Source: Cinclus cinclus (Eukaryota; Chordata; Aves; Passeriformes; Cinclidae). Taken from it: a DNA stretch of 64,000 nucleotides. The DNA lies in contig NC_085052.1 of assembly GCF_963662255.1 (NCBI RefSeq), forward strand, positions 10,251,807 through 10,315,806, written 5' to 3'. The first letter of the stretch is position 1; every line of letters begins with the position of its first letter. The position numbers and the translations under genes are program-made. The notes beneath the pieces were generated by a model, which made no database searches, was not told where the DNA came from, and was given only the letters and a program-made list of their open reading frames with translations. This document shows positions 1 through 11,900 of the stretch, one piece after another.

Positions 1-1830
1 AAGTTCTTCAGAATCAGGTGAGAAGCTCTGCTCCCATTTCAGAGCCATGCAGACAAGGTGGGAATGGAGAGCCTCTCAAACTCTTCCAGCAGTTTTTGGT
101 AGAAGGTTTATGCAGATTGGATCCTTCTGACAGTAGCTGTGACACAACATTCAGAGGGACAGGCACAGGGACAATGGTGAGAACTGACCCCAGAGAAGAA
201 CACCAAGGTTTTGAGAGGGAGGGGTTGACCCAAGCCAAGCCCACTTTACCTTAGCCTTTCCCAAGTTTGGCTGGTGGTGAATTGTGCCCCTCAACTGGCC
301 TGAATTGCTCACAAATGGCTGTGTCCTGTGACACTCCTGTGTTACTGAGCACTGCAGGAAATAGAGGTGCATAATGTGTTGATGTGGGACTGGTTATAGA
401 GAATGGTGAAGTTCTGCATGAATAAGAACAAGCAGAACTGAGGCTTGAATGGGGTTTTTGGGGTTTATTTCTATAAACAATTCTGATTAATACTGCTTCT
501 GTAAGTATCATCAGCTTACATCAAAAGGAATCTGCTCAACAGAATGTTTGTCCTGGAACTTTCACTGTTCAGGCTTGATTTTCTTCCTTGAAGACCTGAG
601 ACTGCAAGGGGAGAAAAATAACAGCAGCAAGTGTGCTTTGCATGTGATACAAGCAAGATCAACAGCAAAACATGCTGAGATAGTTCTGGTTTTAGGGGTT
701 CTAATAACACTGATAAAATTTTTGCTGGTGGCTATTCATGCTCAAGAAAACCAAGGATGTGGGCCAGAATGAAAGATGGCATTAGTGATTCCAGGAGAGA
801 CTTCACTGTTTTCTTTTTTCTGTATGAACTCTGATCTGTTTTAGCTACAAAACCTTTTTTTCAAGTGTTTCTGATACTTCAAGGGTGATGGGGATCAAAT
901 ACTCTGCACTGCTAGCACTGCCCTGCTTTACAAGGGAAGTTCAGCACCAGAGGAAATGTGGCAGTAGCTAGAAAGGAGGTAGTGGAGATCCTTTCTTTGG
1001 GGATCCAGAAAACTTTTTAGAAGTTTTCCAGAACTGCCTTTGGACTACCAGATGTAAGACACTCTTGGGAGGGAAACTAAACTGGTGAGCAGTTGTATGG
1101 GTGAGAGAGCAGGATGAAGTGATGGGGAGAGGAAGCGGCTGCTACAGTCCAGTTAGAGAGATAAGGGACTTGGAAATTGGATTCCAGGTCCTTGTAAAGG
1201 TGGTCAGAAAGTGGAGATGGAACAATGCTAGGTCTGAATGCTTCCAGGAATCCAAGTTTCTTTGCTGCTTTACTCCCAGGGAGAAGTGCAACTGAAAATC
1301 AAAGAAGTCCCAGGGAAGCCAGTTGCAGAGCCAGGTTTGACCTCCAGCCAACCAGAGAGGCGACAGCAAGAGGGGGAATAAGTAGAGGGAACCAAGGCAG
1401 GTTGAGAGAGGCATAAGATCAGCACTACTACCTTTCTTTCGAGTTTTGAGAGTCTCCCAGGCGAATTATTTTCTTATTGTTGTAATGTCCCATGGATGTT
1501 CTCAGATCTGGGGGGAGTGATGCCATCCTTCAGAGTGAAGATGCTAATCAATGCTGAGAGATGATAATTATAGTTATGATTAATTTAGGATTTCTCATTG
1601 AATGCTTGGAGACATATAACTAATGAATAGCTGAAGCAGTGCTTTTCCCCTTAAGGTAGATCTTTCTCTTTCTGACACTTGTAGTCATTTAAGTGCATGG
1701 GAGGCACTGCTTACGAACGAATCACTGACAACCTTTTTACCTCCATAGATCCAGGCATGTCCATCCGTGCATCCATTCACAGTCTTCAAGGTATTCAGAT
1801 ACTCAGAAATTTATTCAATTAAAGACAATT
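1..1830. other. non-coding, no gene seen
   Basis: This stretch holds only short overlapping frames (78 codons or fewer) on both strands and none resembles a known protein. The first bases contain a donor-like splice context (CAG followed by GTGAGA near 15-22), but too little upstream sequence is visible to judge an exon. I see no repeat family here. Confidence 0.6.
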
Positions 1831-1863
1831 AGAAAAAAAAAAGAGAGAGAGAGAAAGAGAGAA
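1831..1863. repeat. poly-A/(GA)n microsatellite
   Basis: An A run passes directly into imperfect GA dinucleotides with one interrupting A pair. It is a simple repeat with no further function visible. Confidence 0.9.
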
Positions 1864-3689
1864 ATGGAGACACTAAACACTGCTAGTCTTGCAGAATGGT
1901 ATGCATGGTGAATTTTCCAAGAGTCATCTGCTCTCTCTCTCATGCTGCACACCAGCCATGGTGCTAAAAAAAGTCCATATTCATTCCAGCAGGCAAGAAG
2001 ATAACAGGTTGGAATTGGCAATGAAGCTTATTTTGGCAGTACTCTGAGTTCTATTGTCCATCCCAAAATGAGGCTGCTCAGATTTTAACAGAAAAAAAGA
2101 AAGTGAAAACAAGCACCAAAACCCCAAAGTGGCATGAATCCAGAGTCCCTTTTGCTTGCTTCTGATCACAATCCTTTTTCTGTGTGTATCGTCAGGGTAG
2201 GAAGGGCGACGTCCAGCCATTTCCATGCAGCTTCAGGAGCATTTTTATGCTTAGAAGACATATGGTGGGTTAAACTAGAGAAGATTCTGTTTGGCAGTGG
2301 TAGTAGGCCTAAAGCAGCTGCTTCTCAAAGAATGTGGGTCACCAGGTTTTAGAAATCACCTGGTCCAGATCTGTATCACTTGTAGCAATAAGTACTACAA
2401 GAATAACTTGAGCTTAGACCCAAGACCTTAGGAGACCAAACAGGAGGAAATAGGATGGAGGAGTTTTCTACTTAAGGTTCATATCACTATAAGATGTTAT
2501 CCAACCTGGATACCCAAGACCTCCTCTTTGAAGAACAAAAGATCGGCTTTATTTTTATGAGACATGGAAACTTGCAGAAGATAATGCTCATCCATGCAAC
2601 TGAGGAGGACAATTCAGGTCAATCAATCTATTATGATGGGATTCAAGAAAGCACACAACCCTTATTTCATCTGAGACTTCAGCTGTTCCTGACATCTTAG
2701 AAACAAAATTTAGACGTAATATAAAAGGCAATAAGTCACAGACTGATGTTCGGCTTCTCCAGGACTTTTCCTTTGCTATGCTAGGGTAAAGTTGCTTTCA
2801 TACATGCTTGTCTCTGTTCTGAGGAAGTTTTATCAAAGATTGTAAAGGTGGATGTTGTCCAGACTTTGTTTTGGTAGCTGGATGTTCCTCCTGTGCATTA
2901 GCAAGAGGAGTTGTAGAAAGGTTATTTGCAATGCAGAAAAGAAAGGAACTTACTGACTGAAATAGACTGAGGTATCCCTAAAACCATTTTGTATAAGGAT
3001 AGTTTAAACTTTGAGATACATAACTGAAGAATAGTTGCTGCTATAAATGGCAATGTCTCAAAGCACAACCCCCCCCAACCACCCAAATTCCAAGCCCTTG
3101 GATGTTCACTCAATTGCTTAAGTTATCTATAAAAATTAAAGCAATATAGAATATATCTTTATTCGTCAGGTAGTTCTTGGAGCAGTTCTAGGGTGGAGCA
3201 AACTGATGTTATGCATAATGTTCATTTTTTCTGAAAGGTTATGCAAACAGATTTTTTTTTCAATCACCAAAGTCACCTGGAAATATTTAGGCTCCAGGCT
3301 TATTTCTGAACACAACTTTATTGGTTTTTGCTGTAGTGTGAAACAGTAGAGCAAAATTCTCATGTTATCTGCCTCCAACAGATTTACAATATTGCAAGAT
3401 TAATTATATTAGCTGCATTTCACGACTCACTGCATTTGTATTACCATTTCAAAAGCACAATCATTTATCAACAGCAAACTTCAGGGCATTTACTTTCTGT
3501 GCCCTGGCATTGCAAACTTCAAAGTATGTGAGCTTAACTATGAGATACATGTGAATGGGTGCTCCCTTTCCCAAAGCAGCTTCAATGGTTTCAACCTCCT
3601 TCATGGGTTGGATATTATTTTCTTAATTTGGGTATGGCTGGTTGGGTCAGATTATGATGTCCCTTTTCTTCTCAGCTTTTGGTACTGTA
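1864..3689. other. non-coding, no gene seen
   Basis: Unique AT-leaning sequence with short frames only. An 8-base C run lies at 3069-3076 and an 8-base T run near 3250. No recognisable repeat or RNA gene. Confidence 0.6.
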
Positions 3690-3744
3690 AATTTTAAGTA
3701 ATTATAATAAGTAAATAAGTAAATATAAAATAATAATTAAAAAA
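3690..3744. repeat. AT-rich low-complexity (TAAG/TAAA) tract
   Basis: Imperfect repeats of TAAG and TAAA followed by TAATAATTAAAA give a nearly pure A/T stretch of about 55 bp. It is low-complexity sequence rather than a clean microsatellite. Confidence 0.75.
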
Positions 3745-5618
3745 TGACTGGCTAGGTGTGATCTCTTGCTTCTTGGGGAGATTGTCCTGAGTCACTTAAT
3801 CTACCCCTGTCCCACTGCAATATTGGTTTCTGTGGTCTGTTCTCTACCTCTCAGCTCTAATCAGTTCCCAAATAATCCTTTCTGCATTGAGCATCACCTA
3901 AATTTCAGCCTGTTTGAAATACATTACCTGCACAACATGCACTTCCTCTTTCAAATTCAGACATTTTCTTCTTTCAGACTTGATCTCTTTCTGCACTCTG
4001 GACATGCCAGCATTAGTTTCCAAGGTGCCAGAAGCATCTACACAGATACTGCTCTGATTTTACAGTAAGCTGCTGCTGAGCTCTCACTGTTACAGATGGC
4101 CAGCAATTAAAGTACCTCAGGTATGTCCATATTACAAGGATTCTTACCGTGCCTGCAGCTAACCATGCCCTGAATTTTATCCACTTTTCTCCTTAGCTGC
4201 TCCCACTTTAAAACCTTTAAAAATCTCCAGTCCTTTCTTCAGGGCAGGGGGATGAGGGTGCTGTGTGTGCAATGCCACAGTGCTGGCTGACCGCTGGGAA
4301 CCGAGCTGCTAGGAGGCTGACAAATTGCACGTTGTGTTTCTGTGTGACTGGGTCTGGCAGGGTTTGTTATGTCAATGGCAGTGCTGTGTAAATAACAGCC
4401 TGGCTCTTGAACACCTGCGTGGGAATAAGAAACCTCAAAACGGTGATCTGCTGTGGGAAGTGCCAGAAACCCCAATTCACTTTCCTGGTTCCTCTGATCT
4501 CTTTGAGTCCTGTGGGAGTTAAAGTTGCCCTGTGGCTCTTTTTAGAAAGTGATGTTTTCCTTTCAGTTGTTGCCTCCTTTTCTGGAGAAGGAATTATTCA
4601 AAGAGCAGACGTACATACACTGCCTACCTTTGGATACAAATGCATGGATTGCCCATCTGCCCACTAAGAGTCACATGTTCTGCAATTTAAATAAAAGCCA
4701 CCTGGTACTGGATAAAGCGACAATCCTATTCAACTGATAGTGGGCATAAAACATACTGCCTTCCCTTCTATTTTCTACTACATTACGGTTTGCAAATTCC
4801 CATCATTCTGAACAATTCAACAACAACAAAAAGAAAGATTTGAAGCTGAAGTGGGTTGCATGCTTCAAAAAGCACATAAATTACTTCATGTTCATTTTGA
4901 CAAAGAAGGTGGTTTGGGACTGCAGCGAGTCATTTCTGTTGATGAAATTGGCTCACAAGAACCTCGGGCGTGTCATTTTACCTTGTAGAGCATCAGATCT
5001 CATTGTAAATAATCAGTTTCATAGCACTTAACTCCTGAGGATAATGATACTAATTTAATGGTAAATCATTTTGAAACCCTGGGGAGGCACAGGTACTCTA
5101 TAAATATATATTGAAGGAAGAAGAAAGCTCAGGCCTGATCTCCTTTAATAGGTGTGACACCACAACTTCAATTTTACCTCAATTTATGCAGATGTTGACT
5201 ATGTTATGAATACAGCTTTCCATATGTAATTTTCCCACACAAAGATTAAGATACATGTATTTTGCCTGTGAATGTCATCTTGGTGTCCCGTCCCAGAATA
5301 CATAACAGCTTTGCAGCTGTGAGTGGTGCTACATCACTCAAGACCAGACTCACCTCAGAACACAAATGTTTACCTGTAGTAACTCATTAGGTTGTGGTGG
5401 TCAAGAAAGGTCCTGACCTGCACATTGGTGCACTCTGTTTTTATACAGAAATTCAGTTCAGGTTCTGGGAAAAGCAACAAGATGCTAGTAAGTGTTATCA
5501 TCTTGCAGGGTCTAAGAAACTAGAGATATGAGATTCCAGCTGTTCACCACCCTTGTTATTATTGCAGGAAAAGCAGCTTGGATGGCATACTTGAAGAGTA
5601 CAGAATAAAAAAAGGTAT
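3745..5618. other. non-coding, no gene seen
   Basis: Unique sequence. The longest frame is 100 codons at 3766-4068 on the + strand, is not recognisable, and runs through pyrimidine-rich DNA that is naturally poor in stops. Frames of 78-86 codons at 4239-4667 overlap on opposite strands. I see no repeat family. Confidence 0.55.
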
Positions 5619-5646
5619 ATAAATAAAATAAATAAATAAATAAATA
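5619..5646. repeat. (AAAT)n microsatellite
   Basis: About seven AAAT-type tetranucleotides in tandem, the first part slightly imperfect. Typical simple repeat and a potential length polymorphism. Confidence 0.9.
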
Positions 5647-5769
5647 GGGTATATATTGTTCTGTTTGGCAAGCCTCTCCTTAGATAGTGCAACTTCATAT
5701 GAAGGAGGCATTTGAAAATCCACTGAAATCCTTTCTATCTTAGTCTTCTCTTTTTATTAATCTCACTCC

Positions 5770-5788
5770 TTTTTTTTTTTTTTTTTTT
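5770..5788. repeat. poly-T tract, 19 bases
   Basis: An uninterrupted run of 19 T follows a pyrimidine-rich lead-in. It could be a simple homopolymer or the reverse-strand A tail of an old retrocopy. I could not find flanking target-site duplications by eye. Confidence 0.9.
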
Positions 5789-7419
5789 GTCTATGATGTG
5801 TGAGCGCCCGTCAACATAAGGGAGCACTATAAATCACAGTAAGAAATAAATAGTTCCATTTATTCTTGCAGGGAGATATTAAACTTTCACAATCCCTAAC
5901 TTCCTATTATTCCTTCACAGACCCATTGAATACTTCAATGCTTGATGCTGTACAGGACTAAGACTGGGACTTAACTCACAGCAGATGAGGCTTAGAAAAG
6001 CAGACCCAAATGTCTATGTCTTATGTGCACCTTTCAGTCAGTCTCCCATCTGACTTTTACCAAGTCTTTCTAACAGTAATGAAAAGTTGTGTGTCAGTTC
6101 AAGTGTGATGTGTTTCACTTCTGAGATCATCTGATATAAGAATGTATGTACCATTATAACTAAAAGGATCTTCGTGCCTGTCAGGTGAGCTTGGAGGCAG
6201 CACACAGGAGCCTGTGCCATATGTTGGGCAAGGGCACTCACAGAAGGCTTCAAATGTACCTGCCACTCTTCCCTCTTACAGACCTTTCCAACTCTCCTGT
6301 TTTCATACTATATTTCCTTTTGGGCAGAGGTTAAAAACAAAGTCAGTCTCTCTGCTTTCAAGAAGCTCAAAACATGAATTTTTTGGACAGCGTAGGAGCA
6401 GGAGAAAGCACCCCAGGCTTCCCGTACTCCCCAATGTCAGTTGGAAGAGCACGCTACCTCCTTCAGGCTTCCTTTTAAGGAGTCAGGCTGGGGATCTGGG
6501 AAAACAGTGAATGAAATTCTTTTTACCTTCCTTTTCTCCCTTTCTTCCCCCCCAAAACAGTGATCAGCTTAACACCAAAAGTACAAGAGTTGTTACTGGT
6601 GAATTTTGTAAAAGCAGAACATCTTCATAAACTGTACCCAAGTTTGGACACATGACCACACCTTGCACCCATGAAGCTGTTGCTGAGTCAAGTCAGGTTT
6701 TAGGAAAAGAAATTGTTTTATTTTATTTTCCACTGTCTTTATTCTCTGGCAGGACCCATTACTGTGAGTGATTAATAAACTGTTGTTTATTAACAGCAGT
6801 TAATAAAGGGGTTCTCTGGTGTCCTTGCTATTCTCTTTAGATAACATCTAGGAGAACGAATCAAGCAATTAGCCAGTTAATGTGCTGTGTGTCAGTGCTT
6901 CAGATGGATGGTTGATTGTGCTCTTCCTTGCCCTGAATCACACATCTCACTTATCAAGGGAGCAGAATTGCTCCCAGGAACAGCATCCTCATTCATTATT
7001 TATATATAGAGCATGTTCTTCTATTATACCAGGATCTGTCTAGATTCACTGTTTGTTGTGGTACCATCTCCTTGCTGGGAGGACATAACAGTTCGATAGA
7101 CAGGGCACTGGTTCTGGCAGCCTCAGGAGCAGTGAGAACTTCAAACACTAGGAGGAGAGAGGCTTTTATCCTCTCATCAATGTAGAAGCTCCCACAGAGT
7201 AGGAAAAAGCAATTTAACAGCTACACAGTTCGCATAGAAATCGTAGTTTGCCTGTAGTTTGCACATAAAAAGTTCACATCCTTGGAAGCTCAGAGGCATG
7301 AAGGTAGGTACAGGATTAAAACTCTCTTTATATTGTAACTGGAGATTGGAAGAAGAGGGTAAGGCTTTGGAGGGGAAGGGAGGTGAGAGGAGATAACCAG
7401 TGAAGCTCTGAAAGGACTG
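5789..7419. other. non-coding, no gene seen
   Basis: Unique sequence with short frames (98 codons at most, 6214-6510 +). It contains a short perfect inverted repeat at 6772-6793, listed separately. Nothing else recognisable. Confidence 0.55.
6772..6793. repeat. short perfect inverted repeat
   Basis: Nine-base arms TTAATAAAC and GTTTATTAA flank a TGTT loop. A further TTAATAAA follows at about 6800. The AT-rich arms resemble homeodomain or forkhead-type sites as much as a structured RNA, and chance is possible. Confidence 0.55.
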
Positions 7420-8000
7420 GCACCTTCTTGAGTCCCTGTCCCTTCTCCAGAATGCCTGGCAACTCAGCTAACACAGTCCCTTCATTTCATGCTCTGGGCC
7501 TGTCCCCATTAGAGCATTCCCCAAATGGTGCTGGAGACAGCCACAAAGGGCAGCATTATGTCTGGGAAGTAACTGGTATGTAGCTGGGTCCAGCTGAAAG
7601 GGAAAGCACTTCCCAGGGACAATGAGAGCCCTTGTGTCTCAGGAAGCTTCCCAGTCCATTAGCATTGGTGGGGGACAATGGCCTTGTGTGGTGGAGAGGA
7701 GGAGAACGTGGCCTCGCTGGTGGCCCTGTCCATCACTGGCTGAGGGCACTGCTCGGGGAGGATGGATCCTGAGCAGGCTGATCCAGGGACAAACAGCCCC
7801 AGCATCCATCTCACTGGCAAGGACAGACTGTGGCAGACCTTGGCTCCACTGGGCTGGTCCGGGATATTGAGCACCTTTCTGACCTCTGAAGTCTGTCCTT
7901 TCTGCTGGCAGGAAAGGCTTGTCCAAGGGCAGCATGGGAATGGTGGGAGACACCTCTGCAGCCTCAGTCCTGGACACTCTCATCCTCAGTCAGGATAGGC
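7420..8000. other. GC-richer block, no supported gene
   Basis: This block is clearly richer in G and C than its flanks. It has overlapping frames in several phases: 82 and 78 codons on +, 114 and 71 codons on -. Simultaneous openness in many frames is expected from GC-rich DNA and argues against any one being a gene. I do not recognise the translations. It could be an old degraded element or a non-coding RNA exon. Confidence 0.4.
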
Positions 8001-9884
8001 ACATGTTAATCTGAGGTATCATCTTCACGGGCAGCTCCTGTCAGCAGACGTCTTTCTCCTGCACAGCTTTATACACAGCCTCCAACAGACCTGAGTGAAA
8101 ATAAGTGTTTTTTTTTCTTAGAAAAGAATGTGCCAGCCTTTGCTGAACAAGAGTGGTATACACTATGAAAGCATTGATATTTTTCCTCCATTTGTGACAG
8201 TTTCAGCCAACTTGCTCATTCTGAAAGGCACTGGAAACCTTGATTATGCTTTTAACAACATAGATGTTTGGCCCATTTCAAGAAAAACTGGAGTTTTCCC
8301 TTTTGAAGCAAATTTAATGCACTTTACTCTAAAATCCTTCATAGATTCCTCAAAATTCCACATTGCAATACAATGTAAAGTTTTTTTAAAATCCATGAAA
8401 CAGTTCCTCTGATCCAAAAATTTGTTTCCCCTTTTCAAATGGCCAATTTGTTTTGTGAAATCACCACCACCACTGCACAGGACCAAAAGCTTTCAGCTTC
8501 TCTCGGGAGAGAGCTTTCTTTTGTGGAGCTCATGTTCTGTGGCCTTTTCTAAGCAGAACCCATGAAATATGCTTTCATGTTAAAGAGATTTTGTGGAACA
8601 ATACAAAATCTTTGGCAGAAATATGGAGCACATATATCCAAGACCTGAAACCAGGAGTTTTTCTTTAATTCTCCTTCGCAAGTACTTGAAAATACGATGG
8701 ACTTCAGTTTTATCAGGAAAATCTCCTTTTGAGAGATAAATGGATTTGTGAACCCAAATGGCCTTTACCATTTACAGATGAAAAGAAGTGTACTTTGTTA
8801 AGAAAACATGAAGTCATGTTTACATTGCATCAGTAGGGGATCCACTGAGTGTTTGACACTAAGGAGCTGAAATACACACTAGCCCTTCCTCGGGTTCTGT
8901 GCAGGGAGAGTCCATTTGGGATTGGGGTACAATAGGTGGATCTTCCAGTTTTGCTTTCCATGGAAGAAATCCAGAGAAGCACAACAAATGGATTCAGTTT
9001 GGCTTCCTACATCAGTTCTGATCTAACCAAATGTGCAAGGTTAGCTGTGCCTGATCATAAAACTCATCCATGCCCATAGGCACACTGTCTTGGATTCTGA
9101 GGTGTTTTGTGGGGAAATAGAAATATTTTATTCTCGGGGCCAGAGGGAGCAAAACCATCTAGTCTTACCATCAACATGTTTTCTTAACTTTAAATAAGGT
9201 TAAGAAAGGGAGTAATTCAACCATGGCAACTCTAATTGGCTACAAGTATAATCCAATAACCTAATTTCACCCATATTGTTAGTTGAGTTAATTGGACCTG
9301 AACAGCCACCAGCTAAATATATTGGTGTATGCAAATGGTGAAACTAATTTCCTTCATAAACCTTTCTTCTGCCAAAGTAGGAATATGTTAGAAGGGGTGA
9401 GGGGGAAAGAAGGCTGTGCTGACGTTGTTACTTCAAAAGATCAATTCTCTTCCAATTATTTGCTCTCTTTAGATAGGCAGGACAGAAAACATCATTAATT
9501 CTCTTAAATAGAGAGAGGGAAGGGAAGTAATTTCATTTCCACTTGAAGAGACTGCAGAGCAGAAGTGATTGACCCTTTAGCTTCTCAAATCCAAATGGAG
9601 CTTCACAGCCCCTGTGTCAGGAAGCCATATTTTCTTTGCAATATTTGGAATGAGGGAACCTACACAAAAATGAGTTCCTGGGTATCATAAAGACTTGCAT
9701 TTCTTGTAGGGAGAAGGGTAAGCTGATCTTCACTCTAACATGGATTTCAGCAGGGTCTTTTGTAGTACAGGCTTTGTAATTTGTACCATGCTGTGTACCA
9801 GCCAAATCCATGTCCACTGTTGGCTTAAGAGCCTTCCAAAACACCTCCTGGAGATGATGAGGAGGACTGACAGTTCAAGCGTCC
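8001..9884. other. non-coding, one weak exon-like frame
   Basis: A polypyrimidine tract ending in TTAG at 8109-8121 is followed by an open + strand frame of 94 codons from 8128 to 8412. The protein is not recognised and an 80-codon antisense frame overlaps it, so I do not call a CDS. A short inverted repeat (TTTCTTAAC at 9180-9188 and its complement at 9199-9207) lies downstream. The rest appears unique. Confidence 0.45.
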
Positions 9885-10000
9885 ACAGGCAGAGTAATGA
9901 ACAACCTGATCTGGCTGAAGATGTCCCTGCTTGTTGCTGGGGGTTGGACTAGGTGATCTTTAAAGGTCCCTTCCAGCCCAAACCATTCTAGGATTCTACG
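9885..10000 (+). mobile_element. CR1 LINE, 3'-end fragment
   Basis: The segment ends with the hallmark of avian CR1 3' untranslated regions: GATCTTTAAAGGTCCCTTCC, then a CCCAAACCATTCTAGGATTCTA-type terminus made of degenerate 8-bp tail repeats. Upstream is the GAAGATGTCCCTGCT block. CR1 copies are normally 5'-truncated, and this one keeps only about the last 115 bp with no reverse-transcriptase sequence. The + strand reads in the sense direction. The 5' boundary is approximate. A second copy with the same distinctive block lies at 33477-33615 on the other strand. Confidence 0.88.
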
Positions 10001-11159
10001 AAAATATCTTTTTTTTGCCAGCAAAATAGGGGACAGTGTTAGAGAGTGAAAGACTGATGTGAAGCCCAGTTACTCCTTTCTGGGCTCCTTTCAGCAAGGA
10101 GCTGATGGCAGCAGGGTTCAATAACTCCAGTAAAAAGTTGGCATTGTGAAGATGAGGACCAGCATCCACATCCATAAATTTTGTCTTAAAAACGTTGGCT
10201 TAAATCTTCATGATTCCCTGTTGTTATTCTGCTGATGCTTTGCATTTTCTTTCTGCTGCTTTTCAGGATTCAAGACACAGGTCTTTGCAGCACATCAGGT
10301 CCATTTACCCTCTCCATTACACTTGGCTATTAAATTTTTTCTCTTGCAGATTGGAAGAGTTGCTGGTGAATCACCTCTGATGCTTCTGTACTTGCCTCAT
10401 GCCTCCCACCAAAAGTTGGCTGCAGCCAGGAGTGTGATAGCAGCAGCAGTATGTATTAATCTCAATTTCCATCTCTCATTGGAAGTCCCAAATGAGAGGA
10501 TGTGCACATCCTTGGGTGTCTTTCAACTGACTTTGGAGCAAGCCTGCTGTGAATTGGGACTAGCACTATGAGGGGGAAGGAAGAGATGCTGCTCGTGATT
10601 ACTATTTGAATTTGATAAGGGGATGAGAAGGAAAAGGAAAAAGGAGTTTTGAGGCAGTTAATGCTTTCCACAGTTACACTTGAATTTCAGCTCCTGCTAA
10701 TATTCCCAGGGAAATCACAACTCACATACATACACACACACAGAGGTTTAATTTCAGCAGTAAATGAAGTCATAATGCAAACAGAAAGCTAACAGCAGGG
10801 AAGGCTATGCTTGGCCAGGTCTGCTCGTACTACAAGTAATACATATGCACCAGTGCAAAAAACTGGCCCCAGAGAGCAGTTAAGTCTTTCTAGCAGAAAC
10901 ACACACTGAGAAGGCAACCGTTACTTTTAACTACAGCTTCCTACAACAGAAAGTGCTGTGGTCTTCTTTAATATTGGAAAAGGAAGGGATGAGGGAGGAA
11001 CAAGACCTAGAGAAATCAGGTTACAGACCTGCCTGCTTTTAGTGAACAGAGGCACTGGGGCAAGAAAACATTTATGATGAAAATGTCAGATTTAGCTAGT
11101 CTGAATTTTGTACATGTTCCTACCTGAATGTTGGAAATGGGGAAATTACTGCAGAGTGT
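10001..11159. other. non-coding, no gene seen
   Basis: Unique sequence with a short CA tract at 10722-10742 and frames of 90 codons or fewer that I do not recognise. Confidence 0.55.
10722..10742. repeat. short (CA)n microsatellite
   Basis: Imperfect CA/TA dinucleotides over about 21 bp. Confidence 0.8.
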
Positions 11160-11748
11160 TAGCAGAGGGCTGGGTGGGGGAAGTCACAGCTGAGGAGGTC
11201 ACAGCATCACCTTTGCCTATGAAAGCTGATGTTGAACTGCCACCTGGGAGCTCCCAGCTGAAGGAAAGTGTTTATGGATTGGCATGGTCCACCATGGGCT
11301 TGGCCAGCTCTTGCACTAGAGAAGCCAACAGCATTCCTGTGCTGCACACAATAAGCTTAGAATTTGGTTTTGTTTTGTGAGCTGTGTAATTGAGGCATGC
11401 CCTACATGGGAACAATGTGTAATGGGAAATGTGGGGACTAGGCAGAGTGTGAGTGAGGCATAACCTGTTCCCTGTGGAGCAGCAGAGTTGCCCTGAGGTT
11501 TACTCAGCTGTGCTGCAGGGCTGCCTGTGTGCCCCAGCCAGGGAGGAGCAGAGCATGGCACAGCCACCGCTTCCTTTAGCACATGGCCCAGTGTCCTGCA
11601 CAAAGTGCTGCTGGCTTGGGCTGTGGATCTGAAAGCTGGGCTGGGTCTTTCTGAGCAGTCCAGGCTGTGCCACAGTGTCAGACGTGGTGGTGCTGGTGAC
11701 AGCATCTGAGCATCCCTGAGCACGTATCCTGAGAGTTCAGTGAGGTGT
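11160..11748. other. GC-richer block upstream of LTR fragment
   Basis: G/C-enriched DNA with a 135-codon - strand frame (11316-11723) and a 60-codon + frame opposite it. Neither resembles a known protein. The LTR fragment starts immediately downstream, so part of this block could be older mobile-element sequence. However, no retroviral protein motif and no clear polypurine tract is seen next to the LTR start. Confidence 0.4.
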
Positions 11749-11900
11749 TGTGCTGGGTTTGACTGGAGCAGTTAATTTTCTTCACTGTGGCTGCTATGGG
11801 GATGTGTTTTGGATTTGTGCTGAACACAGGGTTGATAATATAGAGATGTTTTTGTTGCTGCCAAGCTGTGCTTTTACAGACTCAAAGGCATTCTTGCTTT
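11749..11900 (+). mobile_element. endogenous retrovirus LTR, 5' fragment
   Basis: The segment begins TGTGCTGGGTTTGACTGG and continues with TTAATTTTCTTCA, GTTTTGGATTTGTGCTGA, GTTGATAATA and GATGTTTTTGTTGCTGCC, ending in a degenerate ACAGACTCAAAGG block. This is the start of a high-copy avian LTR family, and the same order of blocks is found at 58390-58530. Homology fades near 11900, so only about the first 150 bp (part of U3) remains. It is a relic with no coding capacity. LTR class (ERVK or ERVL) is not decided from sequence alone. Confidence 0.82.

Noticed and set aside
7639..7983. 114-codon minus-strand frame in GC-rich block
   Set aside because: Four frames are open over the same bases; none is recognised.
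11316..11723. 135-codon minus-strand frame
   Set aside because: GC-rich DNA with an opposite frame open; translation matches no family I know.
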